A stretch of DNA of 40,116 nucleotides from assembly GCA_036741355.1 (NCBI GenBank), contig DAINSK010000031.1, positions 1 through 40,116 on the forward strand. Direction: 5' to 3'. The notes under the pieces were generated by a model, which worked only from the letters and a program-made list of their open reading frames with translations, made no database searches and was not told the origin of the DNA. Source of the DNA: JBBRGK01 sp036741355. Lineage in GTDB: Bacteria; Chloroflexota; Dehalococcoidia; CAUJGQ01. The position numbers and the translations under genes are program-made. Every line of letters starts with the position of its first letter. Position 1 is the first letter of the stretch. This document shows positions 33,349 through 40,116 of this stretch, piece by piece.

Positions 33349-33385
33349 AGTATACTGGCGCAAAGCAGTTGTGTAAAGGGCAACT
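33349..33385 (-). promoter_or_regulatory. Sigma-70 promoter of the diiron operon overlapped by a MarR-type dyad
   Basis: On the minus strand TTTACA (plus coordinates 33372-33377) and TATACT (33349-33354) are spaced exactly 17 bp, with one mismatch each to consensus. An inverted repeat AGTTG (33367-33371)...CAACT (33381-33385) encloses the -35 box and lies just 7 nt from the MarR start codon at 33392. Binding there would block the operon and could regulate the MarR gene itself. Confidence 0.65.
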
Positions 33386-33391
33386 AGTTTT

Positions 33392-33835
33392 ATGATGCAA
33401 CGCGAGTCGCTGATCGCATTAGGCCGGCTGTACGGCGACGCAGTCGCAATTGTCGATCCCCTGCGCATCAGACTGTGGGGCGAGTGCGCCCTGACGATGC
33501 CGCAATTGCGGGTGCTGTTCATGATTCGAGACCAACCGGGCGTCACCGGCGGCATGCTGTCGGAACGCTTTGCCGTCAACCCGTCGACGATCACCGGCCA
33601 TGTCGAACGACTCTTAAAGCGCGATCTCATTCGGCGCGAGGAGGACGAGTCCGATCGCCGAATGCAGCACAATTACCTCACAGAGGTCGGGGCGGAGGTC
33701 GTAGGGCGGCTCGAGCGCGCCGCCGGCCAGTTCGTGATCGGCGTATTAGAACGATTGACGCTCGAACAGGCCGAACGTTTATCGGTTGCGCTGACTGACC
33801 TCGTCGCCGCCGCCAGGTCACAACCCACGCTGTAG
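33392..33835 (+). CDS. MarR-family transcriptional regulator
   Basis: The 147-residue protein has the MarR winged helix: LTMPQLRVLFMIRDQPGVTGGMLSERF, the recognition helix VNPSTITGHVERLLKRDLI and the wing RREEDESDRRMQHNYLTEVGAEV, with dimerisation helices at both ends. It is divergent from the diiron-ferredoxin operon and lies 128 nt from its first start codon, with a dyad symmetrical site over the shared promoter region. This is the classical arrangement of a repressor that answers to a small phenolic or hydrophobic ligand or to redox state. The only cysteine is a single one near residue 33. The start ATG is preceded by AAAGGG. Confidence 0.88.
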   Translation: MMQRESLIALGRLYGDAVAIVDPLRIRLWGECALTMPQLRVLFMIRDQPGVTGGMLSERFAVNPSTITGHVERLLKRDLIRREEDESDRRMQHNYLTEVGAEVVGRLERAAGQFVIGVLERLTLEQAERLSVALTDLVAAARSQPTL

Positions 33836-33870
33836 CTTTGGTCTAGGTCTCCGTATATAGCCTGCGATCA

Positions 33871-33898
33871 TTGTCCTGACGGCGAAAGAAGATAGAAT
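33871..33898 (+). promoter_or_regulatory. Possible promoter of the GtrA-like gene
   Basis: TTGTCC (33871-33876) and TAGAAT (33893-33898) are spaced 16 bp, about 95 nt before the ATG at 33994. The -35 match is weak (4/6), the -10 match is 5/6. Confidence 0.35.
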
Positions 33899-33993
33899 AC
33901 AGTCGGGCGCTCGACGGTTGCACCGCATACCATTGGCTTGCGGCGGAACCGGGCAGATGCCGGGGCGGCGGGGAAGGGGCTACGAAGAGCTAC

Positions 33994-34518
33994 ATGAGCG
34001 CATCTCGGTCAACTATGCCGGCCAATCCAGCATCGAGGCGCCACGCACCCCCCCTTTCCTGGCAGGCAATTAGCTTCGCGGCGATCGGCCTGAGCGGCAC
34101 GGCGATCACGTTCGTCATTCTGACCATGCTGCACAAGGGTCTTGGCTGGAAGATCGCATTCGCGAACATTCCCGCTTACTCAGCGGGAATCGTCAACAAC
34201 TACGCCTGGAACCGCCTCTGGACCTTTCGCCATGTGAAACACAAAAGCGTTCTGCACCAGGGCAGCCAGTTCGTGTTGGTGAGCGTTGGCGGACTGATCA
34301 TCAATACGATCGTGCTCACACTGGTGGCGCACTCGTTCGATTTCCGCGTAGCGTTCGTCATCGCGGCAGGCGTCGCGTTCTTCTGGAATTTCGGCGCCAA
34401 CCACCAGCTAACGTTCCGGCATAAAGCACCCGTGGCTCTGCACGCGCTCTCACACCCACACATCCCCCACCATCACAGCGAAGCGGTAACCCTACCCATA
34501 CCCAGCGACGCGGACTAG
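33994..34518 (+). CDS. GtrA-family membrane protein
   Basis: The 174-residue protein has four predicted membrane helices (about residues 25-45, 52-70, 88-110 and 117-137) and the family landmarks FAAIGLSGTAITFVIL, IVNNYAWNRLWTFRH and FFWNFGANHQLTFRH, which pair as a repeated N-x-x-x-x-FR motif. GtrA proteins help move lipid-linked sugars across the membrane or anchor glycosyltransferases. The C-terminal tail is rich in histidines (ALHALSHPHIPHHHSEA), which could bind metal. No glycosyltransferase gene is adjacent. The start codon is the first of several; the true start may lie a few codons later. Confidence 0.85.
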   Translation: MSASRSTMPANPASRRHAPPLSWQAISFAAIGLSGTAITFVILTMLHKGLGWKIAFANIPAYSAGIVNNYAWNRLWTFRHVKHKSVLHQGSQFVLVSVGGLIINTIVLTLVAHSFDFRVAFVIAAGVAFFWNFGANHQLTFRHKAPVALHALSHPHIPHHHSEAVTLPIPSDAD

Positions 34519-34569
34519 CTTCCGGTGAGCATTGCTCGCAACTTGCCGCGCAAGCCCTGACTTCGCGCG

Positions 34570-34599
34570 ATGTTACATTCGTCATCTGATGTAACATTC
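34570..34599. promoter_or_regulatory. Tandem ATGTNACAT sites upstream of the degenerate response regulator
   Basis: ATGTTACATTC (34570-34580) and ATGTAACATTC (34589-34599) are direct repeats with a 19-bp period, each nearly palindromic; together TGTTACAT...ATGTAACA also form a larger dyad. A related TGTAACC lies at 34612. They sit 120-150 nt before the regulator gene and 52-81 nt after the GtrA-like gene. Direct repeats of this period are typical of OmpR-family binding sites, so auto-regulation is possible. Confidence 0.5.
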
Positions 34600-34719
34600 T
34601 GTTCTCGTGCCTGTAACCGGCGAGATATGGCCGCGTAACCTTCGGCACCGATGCTTAGGTCGATGGGTGCGGCCGGCCAAGCGCGCGGTAGCGGCACGGC
34701 CGGCCGATGAGGGGAATCC

Positions 34720-35493
34720 ATGACCCTGGCATCGGACCGGTCGACTGCAGTCAACGGCTGGAGCTCGCCTACGGACGCGCGCCGAGACCCACTTCGTTAC
34801 CTGCTCGTCAGCAGTGAGCCGCGGCGCCTCGCCGACCTGATCGCGAGCTTAAGCAGCCAGCCGGCAGAGGTCACGACCACGTTCCCGGCGGCTGCCGACC
34901 GTCATCGTGTGCTGGCGCTCCGCCCCGATGTGGTAATTCTCCACGTCGGCTCGCGGGAGCCGCTGGCGCAGATGGTGGATGAGCTTCGGGGCTGGCGGGG
35001 CGTATCGCCTACACCGGTGCTGGCCTTTGTTGGCCACGGCGACCTGGATACCGCCGCCATGCCGCCCGGCATCGATGATTTTGTCGTCGAACCGTGGGAC
35101 GCCGTCGAGGTACTGGCACGGCTGCGGCGGTTCGTCTACGACCGCCGTTCGGGGGCGGCCGCCGACGTGCTGGAGGAGGGCCCGGTCGTGCTGGACGTGC
35201 GCCAGCGCGTCTGCCTGGTGGATGGCAATCAAATCGAGTTGACGTTCATCGAATTCGAGATGCTCAAGACGTTGATGGCCCAGCCCAACCGCTTTCTCGG
35301 CGCGACCGAGCTGCTACGGACGGTGTGGGACGGCCGTCATCCCGTTCGCATGGTGACGCTGCGCGTTTGGGTCAAACGGTTGCGAGATAAGCTGCCTCCC
35401 CAGTTCCGCACGCTGATTGAAACACGGCGCAGCGTCGGCTACCGTTTCGTACTGGACGGCGCGTCGGGCCGGGTTCGCGGCAGCGAACAGTAG
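34720..35493 (+). CDS. OmpR-type regulator with a degenerate receiver domain
   Basis: The 257-residue protein has a receiver-like alpha/beta domain (about residues 25-130) and a winged-helix DNA-binding domain (about 150-245: VVLDVRQRVCLVDGNQIELTFIEFEMLKTL ... LRVWVKRLRDKL ... VGYRF). The receiver's phosphorylation pocket is lost: the acidic pair after the first strand is SS (LLVSSEP), the phospho-acceptor position is His (VVILHVGS instead of a DL), and the conserved Lys is Glu (VVEPWD). It is therefore unlikely to be phosphorylated and may be a constitutive or ligand-driven regulator. No histidine kinase is adjacent. A GAGGGG site lies 6-9 nt before the ATG. Confidence 0.85.
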   Translation: MTLASDRSTAVNGWSSPTDARRDPLRYLLVSSEPRRLADLIASLSSQPAEVTTTFPAAADRHRVLALRPDVVILHVGSREPLAQMVDELRGWRGVSPTPVLAFVGHGDLDTAAMPPGIDDFVVEPWDAVEVLARLRRFVYDRRSGAAADVLEEGPVVLDVRQRVCLVDGNQIELTFIEFEMLKTLMAQPNRFLGATELLRTVWDGRHPVRMVTLRVWVKRLRDKLPPQFRTLIETRRSVGYRFVLDGASGRVRGSEQ

Positions 35494-35495
35494 CT

Positions 35496-36194
35496 TCACC
35501 GCCGGCGGTACCGCCGCTTTGGGCGCGGACGAGCGTGGACGACGAGGTTCATTCCCGTAGCGATGAGCCGCTCCGGCGCGAAACGGAGGGACAGCTGGCG
35601 GAGCTGGGACAGGCGGCGCGGTCCGCGATTCAGATTGATCGTCAGTAAGCCTTCGGGGTCCAGCACGTCTGCGACACACCCGAGAAAGCGACGGCTGCAA
35701 ACCATGTCGGGCACCGCACCATAGCGGAACAGGTCCACGACCACAAGGTTGAAGCACTCACCGCGGTCGCGGCATTCGCGGAGGTAGTCCAGCGCATCGG
35801 ATTGCACCGGCGTTAGGCCCGGCCAGTCGAGGCTAAAAGCTTTCCGCGCCAGTTGCAGCACGCGCGGATCGTCGTCGACGCCGGTGATAGTCATCGGGCT
35901 TTGCCCGGCAAAGCGGCGAAGGAGCAGCCGCGCAACCGTGCCGCCGCCCAATCCCAGCAACAACGTGCGCTCGGGCCTGCACTCCGGGATCAGCGCCGGC
36001 CAGTAGCCATGGATCTCTTCAGAGCCGTCACCGGGATCGAGCGATTGCACCACTCCGTCGATAAGCAGCGCGGTGCGACCATCGTAACGGCCCAGCACCG
36101 GACCGGCGCCTGCTCGCTGCGCGAATGACGCCGCTGACGTTGCGACAGAGTGATGCGGCCGAAGGCGGTGAGCCAATTTCCGTCGCCGTGTCAC
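35496..36194 (-). CDS. Spermidine-synthase-like methyltransferase-fold protein
   Basis: The 232-residue protein has the spermidine synthase-like Rossmann fold: the loop LLLGLGGGTVARLLLRRF, the acidic second-strand end ITGVDDDPRVLQLAR, the VQSDALDYLRECRD strand with the family Asp, and VVVDLFRYGAVPDMV. The classic catalytic Asp and putrescine/dcSAM site residues of true spermidine synthases are not clearly identified, so another transfer or methylation reaction is possible. It starts with GTG at 36194, which overlaps the stop of the small membrane protein gene (GTGA), and ends 2 bases from the convergent regulator gene. It may use the membrane protein as partner. Confidence 0.75.
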   Translation of the reverse strand: MTRRRKLAHRLRPHHSVATSAASFAQRAGAGPVLGRYDGRTALLIDGVVQSLDPGDGSEEIHGYWPALIPECRPERTLLLGLGGGTVARLLLRRFAGQSPMTITGVDDDPRVLQLARKAFSLDWPGLTPVQSDALDYLRECRDRGECFNLVVVDLFRYGAVPDMVCSRRFLGCVADVLDPEGLLTINLNRGPRRLSQLRQLSLRFAPERLIATGMNLVVHARPRPKRRYRRR

Positions 36195-36370
36195 AGCCGC
36201 CGGCCGAACACGACCGATAGCGCCGCGAGCGCGATGACAAAGACGACGTAGACGTAACCGAGACGACGCATATGCACCCAGAAGCGCAATGCGAAAGGAA
36301 AGCGCAAGAGGCCAAGCACGCCCATCAGGCCCAGGCCGATGAAAATCCAGAGGAATATGGTCGAGCGCAT
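36191..36370 (-). CDS. 59-residue two-helix membrane protein, translationally coupled
   Basis: An ORF of 59 codons reads MRSTIFLWIFIGLGLMGVLG, then a basic connector, then YVYVVFVIALAALSVVFGRRL. It forms two membrane helices with the positive residues near the turn. A GTGAGGA ribosome site lies 7-8 nt before the ATG at 36370. Its TGA stop overlaps the GTG start of the spermidine-synthase-like gene in a GTGA arrangement, implying coupled translation. There is no recognised family. Confidence 0.75.
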   Translation of the reverse strand: MRSTIFLWIFIGLGLMGVLGLLRFPFALRFWVHMRRLGYVYVVFVIALAALSVVFGRRL

Positions 36371-36441
36371 GGCGCGGTCCTCACGTCCAGCTTACCAGCG
36401 GACCGCGCACCCGTTCGCCGGGACCGCTCACCAGAAAAGCA

Positions 36442-36735
36442 CTACAATCGAGAATCGATCCGTGCGTTGGCCTCGACGACTGAGCGCGGGATGTTGCAAT
36501 CCCTCATTAACTCGTCGTACCAGTCCGCCTGGCGCGGAAGTACCTCGGCGTTGGGCCGCGTGAGTTCACGGTTGATGGCGGACGGGTAGCGGCCTCGGAA
36601 CTGCCGCGTGTACGAGTGATGAACGCCGTCGTGGAGGGCGAAAAAGTGATGGATATCGCCGTTGTCGAACACCATGGACATCGAGTGCCGTCCGAACCCC
36701 TTTCGAGTGTCGACGCGGGCGCGAATGATCATCAT
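36442..36735 (-). CDS. Hypothetical protein
   Basis: The 97-residue protein reads MMIIRARVDTRKGFGRHSMSMVFDNG ... RFRGRYPSAINRELTRPNAEVLPRQADWYDELMRD, without membrane segments, signal peptide or a recognised motif. It contains several histidines (DIHHFFALHDGVHH), which could bind metal. GGAG lies 9-12 nt before the ATG at 36735, which is preferred to an upstream in-frame start. It stands alone. Confidence 0.45.
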   Translation of the reverse strand: MMIIRARVDTRKGFGRHSMSMVFDNGDIHHFFALHDGVHHSYTRQFRGRYPSAINRELTRPNAEVLPRQADWYDELMRDCNIPRSVVEANARIDSRL

Positions 36736-36870
36736 GACGGCGGGCTCCTGAATGTTAATGGAACGCTGGAGAGCAACACTGGGGAGGGTCACAAGATCAT
36801 CATCGGATATAGCACACCTCGTTTTAATAGCTAGGCGACCCATTCATAACATTTGGTTACTAAATCGTGG

Positions 36871-37407
36871 CTATCGGGAGCCCATGCCGTTGCGGGTTCG
36901 GAAAGTAGCCGCATAGGTTGGGTTGGTAAAGCGGAACGTCAGCGCCTCCGGCCCGGCGATCAGGTCGACCCCCAGCATCCCCGCACCCCAATCGCGGTAG
37001 GCCGGCAGCTTGCGTACGGCGATCCCGGCACCAAGCAAAGCCAGCACACCCAGCGCGAACCCGACCAGCACACCAAAAATGATGCGCACGCCCAGGGGCG
37101 CGTCGAGCGGCGAGGTCACGACGGCGAGCAGGCCCAGCAAGATGCCGGCCGCGGCAGCCCCGAATCCGAGCGTGCGGATCTGTTTGCGCGTCCGCACGCT
37201 GCGGTTCGCATCGCTCCGGCAGTACGGGATGTCGATTTCGAGATGCTCCACCATTTGTGTAATGGTGAGCTGGCCCTTTTTCGAGCTCTGAACTCGGCGC
37301 GCGCGTAGCGGCAGGTCGAGGTCAGCGCTATGAAAACAATAGACGCAGCGCTCCGGTATGCCGACTTTAAAACCGCGTCGCGGAATGGTGACCGTGTTCC
37401 AGGGCAT
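36871..37407 (-). CDS. Hypothetical two-helix membrane protein with an N-terminal Cys pair
   Basis: The 178-residue protein has a soluble N-terminal region with CVYC near residue 21 and a lone Cys in IPYC near 63. Two hydrophobic helices follow (about 80-98 and 108-127: FGAAAAGILLGLLAVV and IIFGVLVGFALGVLALLGAG), then a soluble C-terminus. The CxxC plus later Cys could form a small zinc or disulfide site, but no family is recognised. GGAG is 6-9 nt before the ATG at 37407. The gene stands alone before a palindrome-rich spacer. Confidence 0.6.
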   Translation of the reverse strand: MPWNTVTIPRRGFKVGIPERCVYCFHSADLDLPLRARRVQSSKKGQLTITQMVEHLEIDIPYCRSDANRSVRTRKQIRTLGFGAAAAGILLGLLAVVTSPLDAPLGVRIIFGVLVGFALGVLALLGAGIAVRKLPAYRDWGAGMLGVDLIAGPEALTFRFTNPTYAATFRTRNGMGSR

Positions 37408-37474
37408 GGGCTGCTCCGGTTGGGGCGGGCAGTCGGCAGGCGTGGCGGGCGCTCCTAACCCCCGGCCGCAGGAG

Positions 37475-37658
37475 ACCTAACCCCCGGCCCCTTCCCTAAC
37501 GAAGGAAGGGGAGCTTGAAGTCGGTATTGTGTAAAGCCATTCCGTCCACTTGTCGGGGCGCATTGGTATTCGCCTGCTGCGACGCTGTACCCATGCCCGC
37601 CTCCGGCACCCCATGATCGCCCCTTCCCGGTGTTAGGGAAGGGGTATGGGGGTTAGGT
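37475..37658. repeat. GC-rich palindromic spacer with nested hairpins and long inverted arms
   Basis: The left arm 37475-37500 and the right arm 37632-37658 are inverted copies (about 26 bp, one indel and a few mismatches). Each contains its own perfect hairpin: CCCCTTCC...GGAAGGGG (37488-37511) and CCCCTTCCC...GGGAAGGGG (37620-37644). It fills the 299-base gap between a hypothetical protein and the acyl-CoA dehydrogenase. Related elements lie at 39900 and 40044. Confidence 0.8.
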
Positions 37659-37706
37659 TTCCCCGGGGGTGAGGTTCCCGGGCCTACTGCCCGGCCGCGA
37701 AGCGGC

Positions 37707-38900
37707 CTACCCGCGCGGCAGGCCGAGGCCGCGTGTCGCGATGATGTTGCGCTGAATCTCGCTGGTGCCGGCAGCGATCGTCGCCGAAACGCTGCTCACG
37801 TACATATGAGCGATGCGTCCCTTGAGCGGCGCCCACTTCGAACCTCGGTCGAGAATTCCGTAGCTGCCCAGCATGCGGGTGCCGAGGCGCGCAACGCGCT
37901 GACTGACCTCGGACCTGAACATCTTGTTGGTAGACGCCTCGTAGTTCGGTACCTGGCCGCGCTTCTGAATGCTGATCACGCGATATGAGATCAGTCGCGC
38001 CACCTCGGCTTCGATCGCACACTCGGCCAGGTCCTGGCGCAGCGCCGGGTTGAGGAAGAGCGGCTTGCCGCTGCCATCCTTAGACTCGTGGGCGTACTTC
38101 ACGAGGTCGTTTACGGTGTGCTTCAGGCCGATCGACGCGCCGATATTGGAGCGCTCGTAATCCAGCAGCGTCGCGCCGACATACCAGCCACGGTTCTCCT
38201 CACCCACGCGGTTGCTGACAGGGACGCGTACGTTGTCGAAGAATTCCTGGTTGAAGACGTGGTCGTTGGCCATCGTCACCAGCGGCTGAACCGATAGACC
38301 GGGAGTCTTCATATCAAGCAGCAGCATGGAGATGCCGCGGTGCTTGGGAGCATCGGGGTCCGTGCGCGCCAGCATGAACATCCAGTCGGCGCGGTGTGCG
38401 CCCGAGGTCCAGATCTTCTGGCCGTTGATTACGTAGTCGTCGCCGTCGCGCACGGCGCGGGTTTGCAGGCTGGCCAGGTCGGAGCCGGAGCCCGGCTCCG
38501 AGTAGCCCTGGCACCACTGGATCTCGCCACTGGTGATGCGCGGCAGGTGCTCTTTCTTCTGCTCGTCGCTGCCGTATAGGATCAGCGTCGGGCCGATCAT
38601 CGAGACGCCCATGCCCCCAACCTGAGGCGCCCGTGACTCTGCCATCTCTTCGTTGAAGATGAACTGCTCGACGGCGCTCATGCCCGCCCCGCCGTACTCC
38701 TTCGGCCAGTGAGGGGCGATCCAGCCCTTCTGGCCGAGTGCGCGTCGCCACTGTTTGCGAAAGTCCTCTACTTCAGGATTATCAGCGCCAAACGCGGCCT
38801 CGGCATCAGGCTCGGCGAACCTGCCCGGCAGGTTACCCTTGATAAAGGCGCGTATCTCCGTACGGAACGCCGCCTCTATAGCAGTATCTTTGAACTCCAT
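37707..38900 (-). CDS. Acyl-CoA dehydrogenase
   Basis: The 397-residue flavoprotein has the full acyl-CoA dehydrogenase fold: the N-terminal helical region, the flavin-binding segment WCQGYSEPGSGSDLASLQTRA, VINGQKIWTSGAHRADWMF, MANDHVFNQEFFDNVRVP, and the C-terminal bundle with YERSNIGASIGLKHTVNDLV and the closing TSEIQRNIIATRGLGLPRG. This is the FadE-type branch used in degrading fatty acids or steroid side chains. It starts at ATG 38900 with GGAGG 9 nt upstream; a GTG at 38906 is too close to that ribosome site. It forms a likely catabolic neighbourhood with the F420-type oxidoreductase 136 nt upstream on the same strand. Confidence 0.93.
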   Translation of the reverse strand: MEFKDTAIEAAFRTEIRAFIKGNLPGRFAEPDAEAAFGADNPEVEDFRKQWRRALGQKGWIAPHWPKEYGGAGMSAVEQFIFNEEMAESRAPQVGGMGVSMIGPTLILYGSDEQKKEHLPRITSGEIQWCQGYSEPGSGSDLASLQTRAVRDGDDYVINGQKIWTSGAHRADWMFMLARTDPDAPKHRGISMLLLDMKTPGLSVQPLVTMANDHVFNQEFFDNVRVPVSNRVGEENRGWYVGATLLDYERSNIGASIGLKHTVNDLVKYAHESKDGSGKPLFLNPALRQDLAECAIEAEVARLISYRVISIQKRGQVPNYEASTNKMFRSEVSQRVARLGTRMLGSYGILDRGSKWAPLKGRIAHMYVSSVSATIAAGTSEIQRNIIATRGLGLPRG

Positions 38901-39036
38901 CTCCACGTTCCTCCGTGCTAGACTGCTCCCGGTCCGAAACTATTCCCGCATCCCGCCAATCATGGCGCGAATAGGTGCAGACCGCAAGTAGGAGTAATCC
39001 GAGTGCGTTACTTCCTGCTTGATGGGTTCAGAGCGG

Positions 39037-39879
39037 TTACGCCACCGCCGCCATGAGCCCGGACAGCCGGTCGAATGCCGGAATCACGCGGTCTTCTGCC
39101 GCGTTCGGCAGGTTAAAAATGCAGCGATGCACCCCGAGCGCCCGCAACCGGTCAACCTCGCGCGGGTCGGCAACAACGCCAAACGCCGTCACGGGAATCG
39201 GACCGCGGCCTTTCAATCCGGCCAGGCGGTTCAGTTCGGCCATCTTCTCCGCCAGTCCAATGTCACGGCGTCCGACGATCGGCATCCACTCGTCGCCATA
39301 ATCCGCGACCCGCTTGAGCGTGTTCGCGCCATCGCCACCAACGACGATCGGCGGGTGCGGTTGCTGCACCGGTTTCGGCCAGCTCCAGATGCGATCGAAA
39401 TTCACAAACTCACCGTGATAGCTGGCCTCGTCCAGGGTCCAGATCTGCTTCATCGCCCGAATGCGCTCGCGCAGCACGCGAAAGCGTCGCGCGGGGTTGG
39501 TGCCGTGGTTACGCATCTCTTCCAGGTTCCAGCCACCGCCCACGCCGAATAAGAAGCGGCCGCCGGAGACGTGGTCGAGGGTACTGATCTGCTTTGCGAG
39601 CGTGATCGGGTCGTGTTCGATCACCAGGCAGATGCCCGTGCCGAGACGAAGACGGCTGGTCGCGCCGGCGACGGCGCTGAGCGCCACGAACGGGTCGAGG
39701 CAATGCGAATACTCCCGGGGCAGCTCAGGACCGCCGGGCCATGGGCTCTCGCGCGAAGCGGGAATGTGGGTGTGTTCCGGCAACCACAGCGATTCGAACC
39801 CGCGCTGCTCCGCCTCGCGCCCCAGCGCGACGATGTCCATCGTGTAGTCGGTGGGGAACGTAAATACGCCGAAGTCCAT
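39037..39879 (-). CDS. LLM-class F420-dependent oxidoreductase (second copy)
   Basis: The 280-residue protein starts MDFGVFTFPTDYTMDIVALG and has the TIM-barrel landmarks GFESLWLPEHTHIP, RLRLGTGICLVIEHDPITLA, SGGRFLFGVGGGWNLEEM and QQPHPPIVVGGDGANTL. These match the TIGR03619 F420-dependent subgroup. It is related to but clearly different from the protein at 3799-4731. A GAGGT site lies just before the ATG at 39879. It is in line with an acyl-CoA dehydrogenase gene, suggesting a shared catabolic role. Confidence 0.88.
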   Translation of the reverse strand: MDFGVFTFPTDYTMDIVALGREAEQRGFESLWLPEHTHIPASRESPWPGGPELPREYSHCLDPFVALSAVAGATSRLRLGTGICLVIEHDPITLAKQISTLDHVSGGRFLFGVGGGWNLEEMRNHGTNPARRFRVLRERIRAMKQIWTLDEASYHGEFVNFDRIWSWPKPVQQPHPPIVVGGDGANTLKRVADYGDEWMPIVGRRDIGLAEKMAELNRLAGLKGRGPIPVTAFGVVADPREVDRLRALGVHRCIFNLPNAAEDRVIPAFDRLSGLMAAVA

Positions 39880-39899
39880 GGTTACCTCACCCCCCCCGT

Positions 39900-39935
39900 C
39901 CCCCTCTCCATTGATTCACATCAACGGAGAGGGGG
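39900..39935. repeat. GC-rich hairpin element
   Basis: CCCCCTCTCC (39900-39909) pairs with GGAGAGGGGG (39926-39935); the 16-base loop itself contains the short inverted pair TTGAT/ATCAA. It lies 20 nt upstream of the F420-type oxidoreductase start. The flank GAGCTTG after it also follows the element at 37488. Confidence 0.85.
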
Positions 39936-40043
39936 AGCTTGCAACGTCGCTGGATACTACAGAAGTCAACAATATGGGGGCGCATGCAATGCGTCCACGC
40001 CTGCGAGCTGCAACCCAGCCCCGAACCCAGCGCCCAAGGATCG

Positions 40044-40075
40044 CCCCTCTCCGTTGCGTAAGCAATGGAGAGGGG
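40044..40075. repeat. GC-rich hairpin element
   Basis: CCCCTCTCC (40044-40052) pairs with GGAGAGGGG (40067-40075), with inner TTGC/GCAA pairing and a GTAA tip. It has the same build as the hairpin at 39900. No gene is visible in 39880-40116. Confidence 0.85.
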
Positions 40076-40116
40076 AAGCAACCGTCTTAATGGTAGGTGT
40101 TCGAACGATGGTTGGT

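Overview
The window is about 40 kb of GC-rich bacterial DNA with densely packed genes on both strands, no rRNA or tRNA that I could recognise, and no CRISPR array. The gene content points to a Chloroflexota-like bacterium, probably a metagenomic contig: two F420-type luciferase-like monooxygenases, a fused indolepyruvate:ferredoxin oxidoreductase, an ATPase-LuxR regulator whose N-terminus resembles class III cyclases, Uma2, HicAB and VapBC-like modules, and several acyl-CoA dehydrogenase-type flavoenzymes. This placement is inferred from gene families only.

Layout. 1-5575: the end of a leucyl aminopeptidase, a nucleotidyltransferase and a membrane-anchored alpha/beta hydrolase (+), a decayed flavin-binding gene and a tandem universal stress protein (-), then an F420-type oxidoreductase and a DUF169 protein (+). 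5626-8838 (-): a PAS-LuxR regulator, a diiron ferritin-like protein, an SCP2-like protein and a two-cluster ferredoxin, which look like one regulated redox cassette. 9128-12585 (+): a YflT-like membrane protein, a 337-bp near-exact copy of the DUF169/ferredoxin 3' junction, and two APH-fold kinases. 12817-15311: an SDR remnant, a D-2-hydroxyacid dehydrogenase, a small two-gene unit whose second gene is frameshifted, and a stand-alone CinA C-terminal domain. 15594-24656: the large ATPase-LuxR regulator, a secreted beta-rich protein, a sulfite-oxidase-like molybdoenzyme with an unusual N-terminal domain, a type-B carboxylesterase, an ABM monooxygenase, a frameshifted amidohydrolase and Uma2. 24713-31393: an acyl-CoA-dehydrogenase-like flavoprotein, the 1170-residue oxidoreductase, a VapBC-like pair with a broken toxin, a diverged copy of the oxidoreductase 3' end, and HicAB. 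31425-33835: a second diiron/ferredoxin cassette (-) with a divergent MarR gene (+). 33994-40116: GtrA-like protein, an OmpR-type regulator with a degenerate receiver, a spermidine-synthase-like protein coupled to a 59-residue membrane protein, two hypothetical proteins, an acyl-CoA dehydrogenase, a second F420-type oxidoreductase, and a family of GC-rich palindromes.

The most interesting theme is the pair of cassettes combining ferritin-like diiron proteins with dicluster ferredoxins (5626-8838 and 31425-33835), each next to its own transcription factor and a palindromic candidate operator. They look like self-contained electron-transfer plus oxygen-activating modules acting on hydrophobic or CoA-linked substrates, but the substrate is unknown. 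A second theme is genome wear: two duplicated gene 3' ends, at least five broken or truncated genes, and dispersed palindromes. Functional calls rest on motifs read by eye; no searches were run.
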